DNA from: Polaribacter sp.
Lineage (GTDB): Bacteria; Bacteroidota; Bacteroidia; Flavobacteriales; Flavobacteriaceae
Assembly: GCA_029252865.1 (NCBI GenBank)
Contig: JAQXAP010000040.1
Span: 1-33,421, forward strand
Direction: 5' to 3'
Length of the DNA stretch: 33,421 bases
Part shown: piece by piece, positions 33,408-33,421 of the stretch
Numbering within the stretch: position 1 is the stretch's first letter
Layout of the letters: each line of letters opens with the position of its first letter
The notes under the pieces: model-generated
Seen by the model: the letters and a program-made list of their open reading frames with translations, nothing else
What the model was told of the DNA's origin: nothing
Database searches by the model: none
Translations under genes and position numbers: made by a program

Positions 33408-33421
33408 TACTTTAATTTAAA

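Noticed and set aside
1-33421. Mobile elements, CRISPR arrays or phage genes
   Set aside because: No transposase, integrase, spaced identical repeats or phage structural genes were seen.

Overview
This 33.4 kb window is AT-rich, gene-dense bacterial chromosome. It looks like a marine Flavobacteriaceae member (Bacteroidota), most like Polaribacter or a close relative. The signs are a green-type proteorhodopsin next to a Brp/Blh carotene dioxygenase, a carboxypeptidase-regulatory TonB-dependent receptor, Bacteroidota-type promoter elements (TAnnTTTG) before many genes, almost no Shine-Dalgarno sequences, a non-zinc L31, and a SerB-SerA fusion. The genus is inference; no rRNA is present. I see no prophage, insertion sequence, CRISPR array or integrase.

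Layout. (1) 1-3454, minus strand: an ECF sigma factor operon made of sigma factor, membrane anti-sigma, a lipoprotein built from two cysteine-bounded repeats, a Spy/CpxP-like protein built from four 26-residue LTxxQ repeats, and an outer-membrane-type protein cut by the window edge. The same promoter-like element precedes the first three genes with identical internal spacing. (2) 3535-6161: yaaA, then blh and proteorhodopsin transcribed divergently from a 90 bp gap. yaaA and blh converge and share the bases of their stop codons. Blh makes retinal from beta-carotene and the rhodopsin uses it, so this is a light-energy unit. (3) 6160-10132: Fe-S L-serine dehydratase, a gene-poor 540 bp stretch, and dnaK with a nested dyad upstream. 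(4) 10179-14734: an orphan gene, then a TonB-dependent receptor, a DUF2141 protein and a TPR-like protein. The receptor and the DUF2141 gene carry the same upstream element with identical spacing, so they are probably co-regulated. (5) 14831-19324, minus strand: kynU, kmo, 3-hydroxyanthranilate dioxygenase and ACMSD, the middle of the kynurenine route of tryptophan breakdown. (6) 19394-23619: an NlpC/P60 lipoprotein, a phosphoserine phosphatase/phosphoglycerate dehydrogenase fusion, and a UbiA-like membrane protein. (7) 23667-27278: gcvP with a leader hairpin, and rpmE2. (8) 27361-30103: a glutaminyl cyclase lipoprotein, a dispersed-type palindromic repeat, and a beta-helix lipoprotein. (9) 30376-33407: an SDR oxidoreductase with a SprT-like protease, a DUF389 membrane protein, and tRNA-Lys(TTT).

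Common threads are serine and glycine metabolism (serine dehydratase, SerB-SerA, GcvP), envelope stress (ECF operon) and light harvesting. The most novel-looking signals are regulatory: the triple repeated element in the ECF operon, and the spacing-conserved element shared by the receptor and DUF2141 genes.
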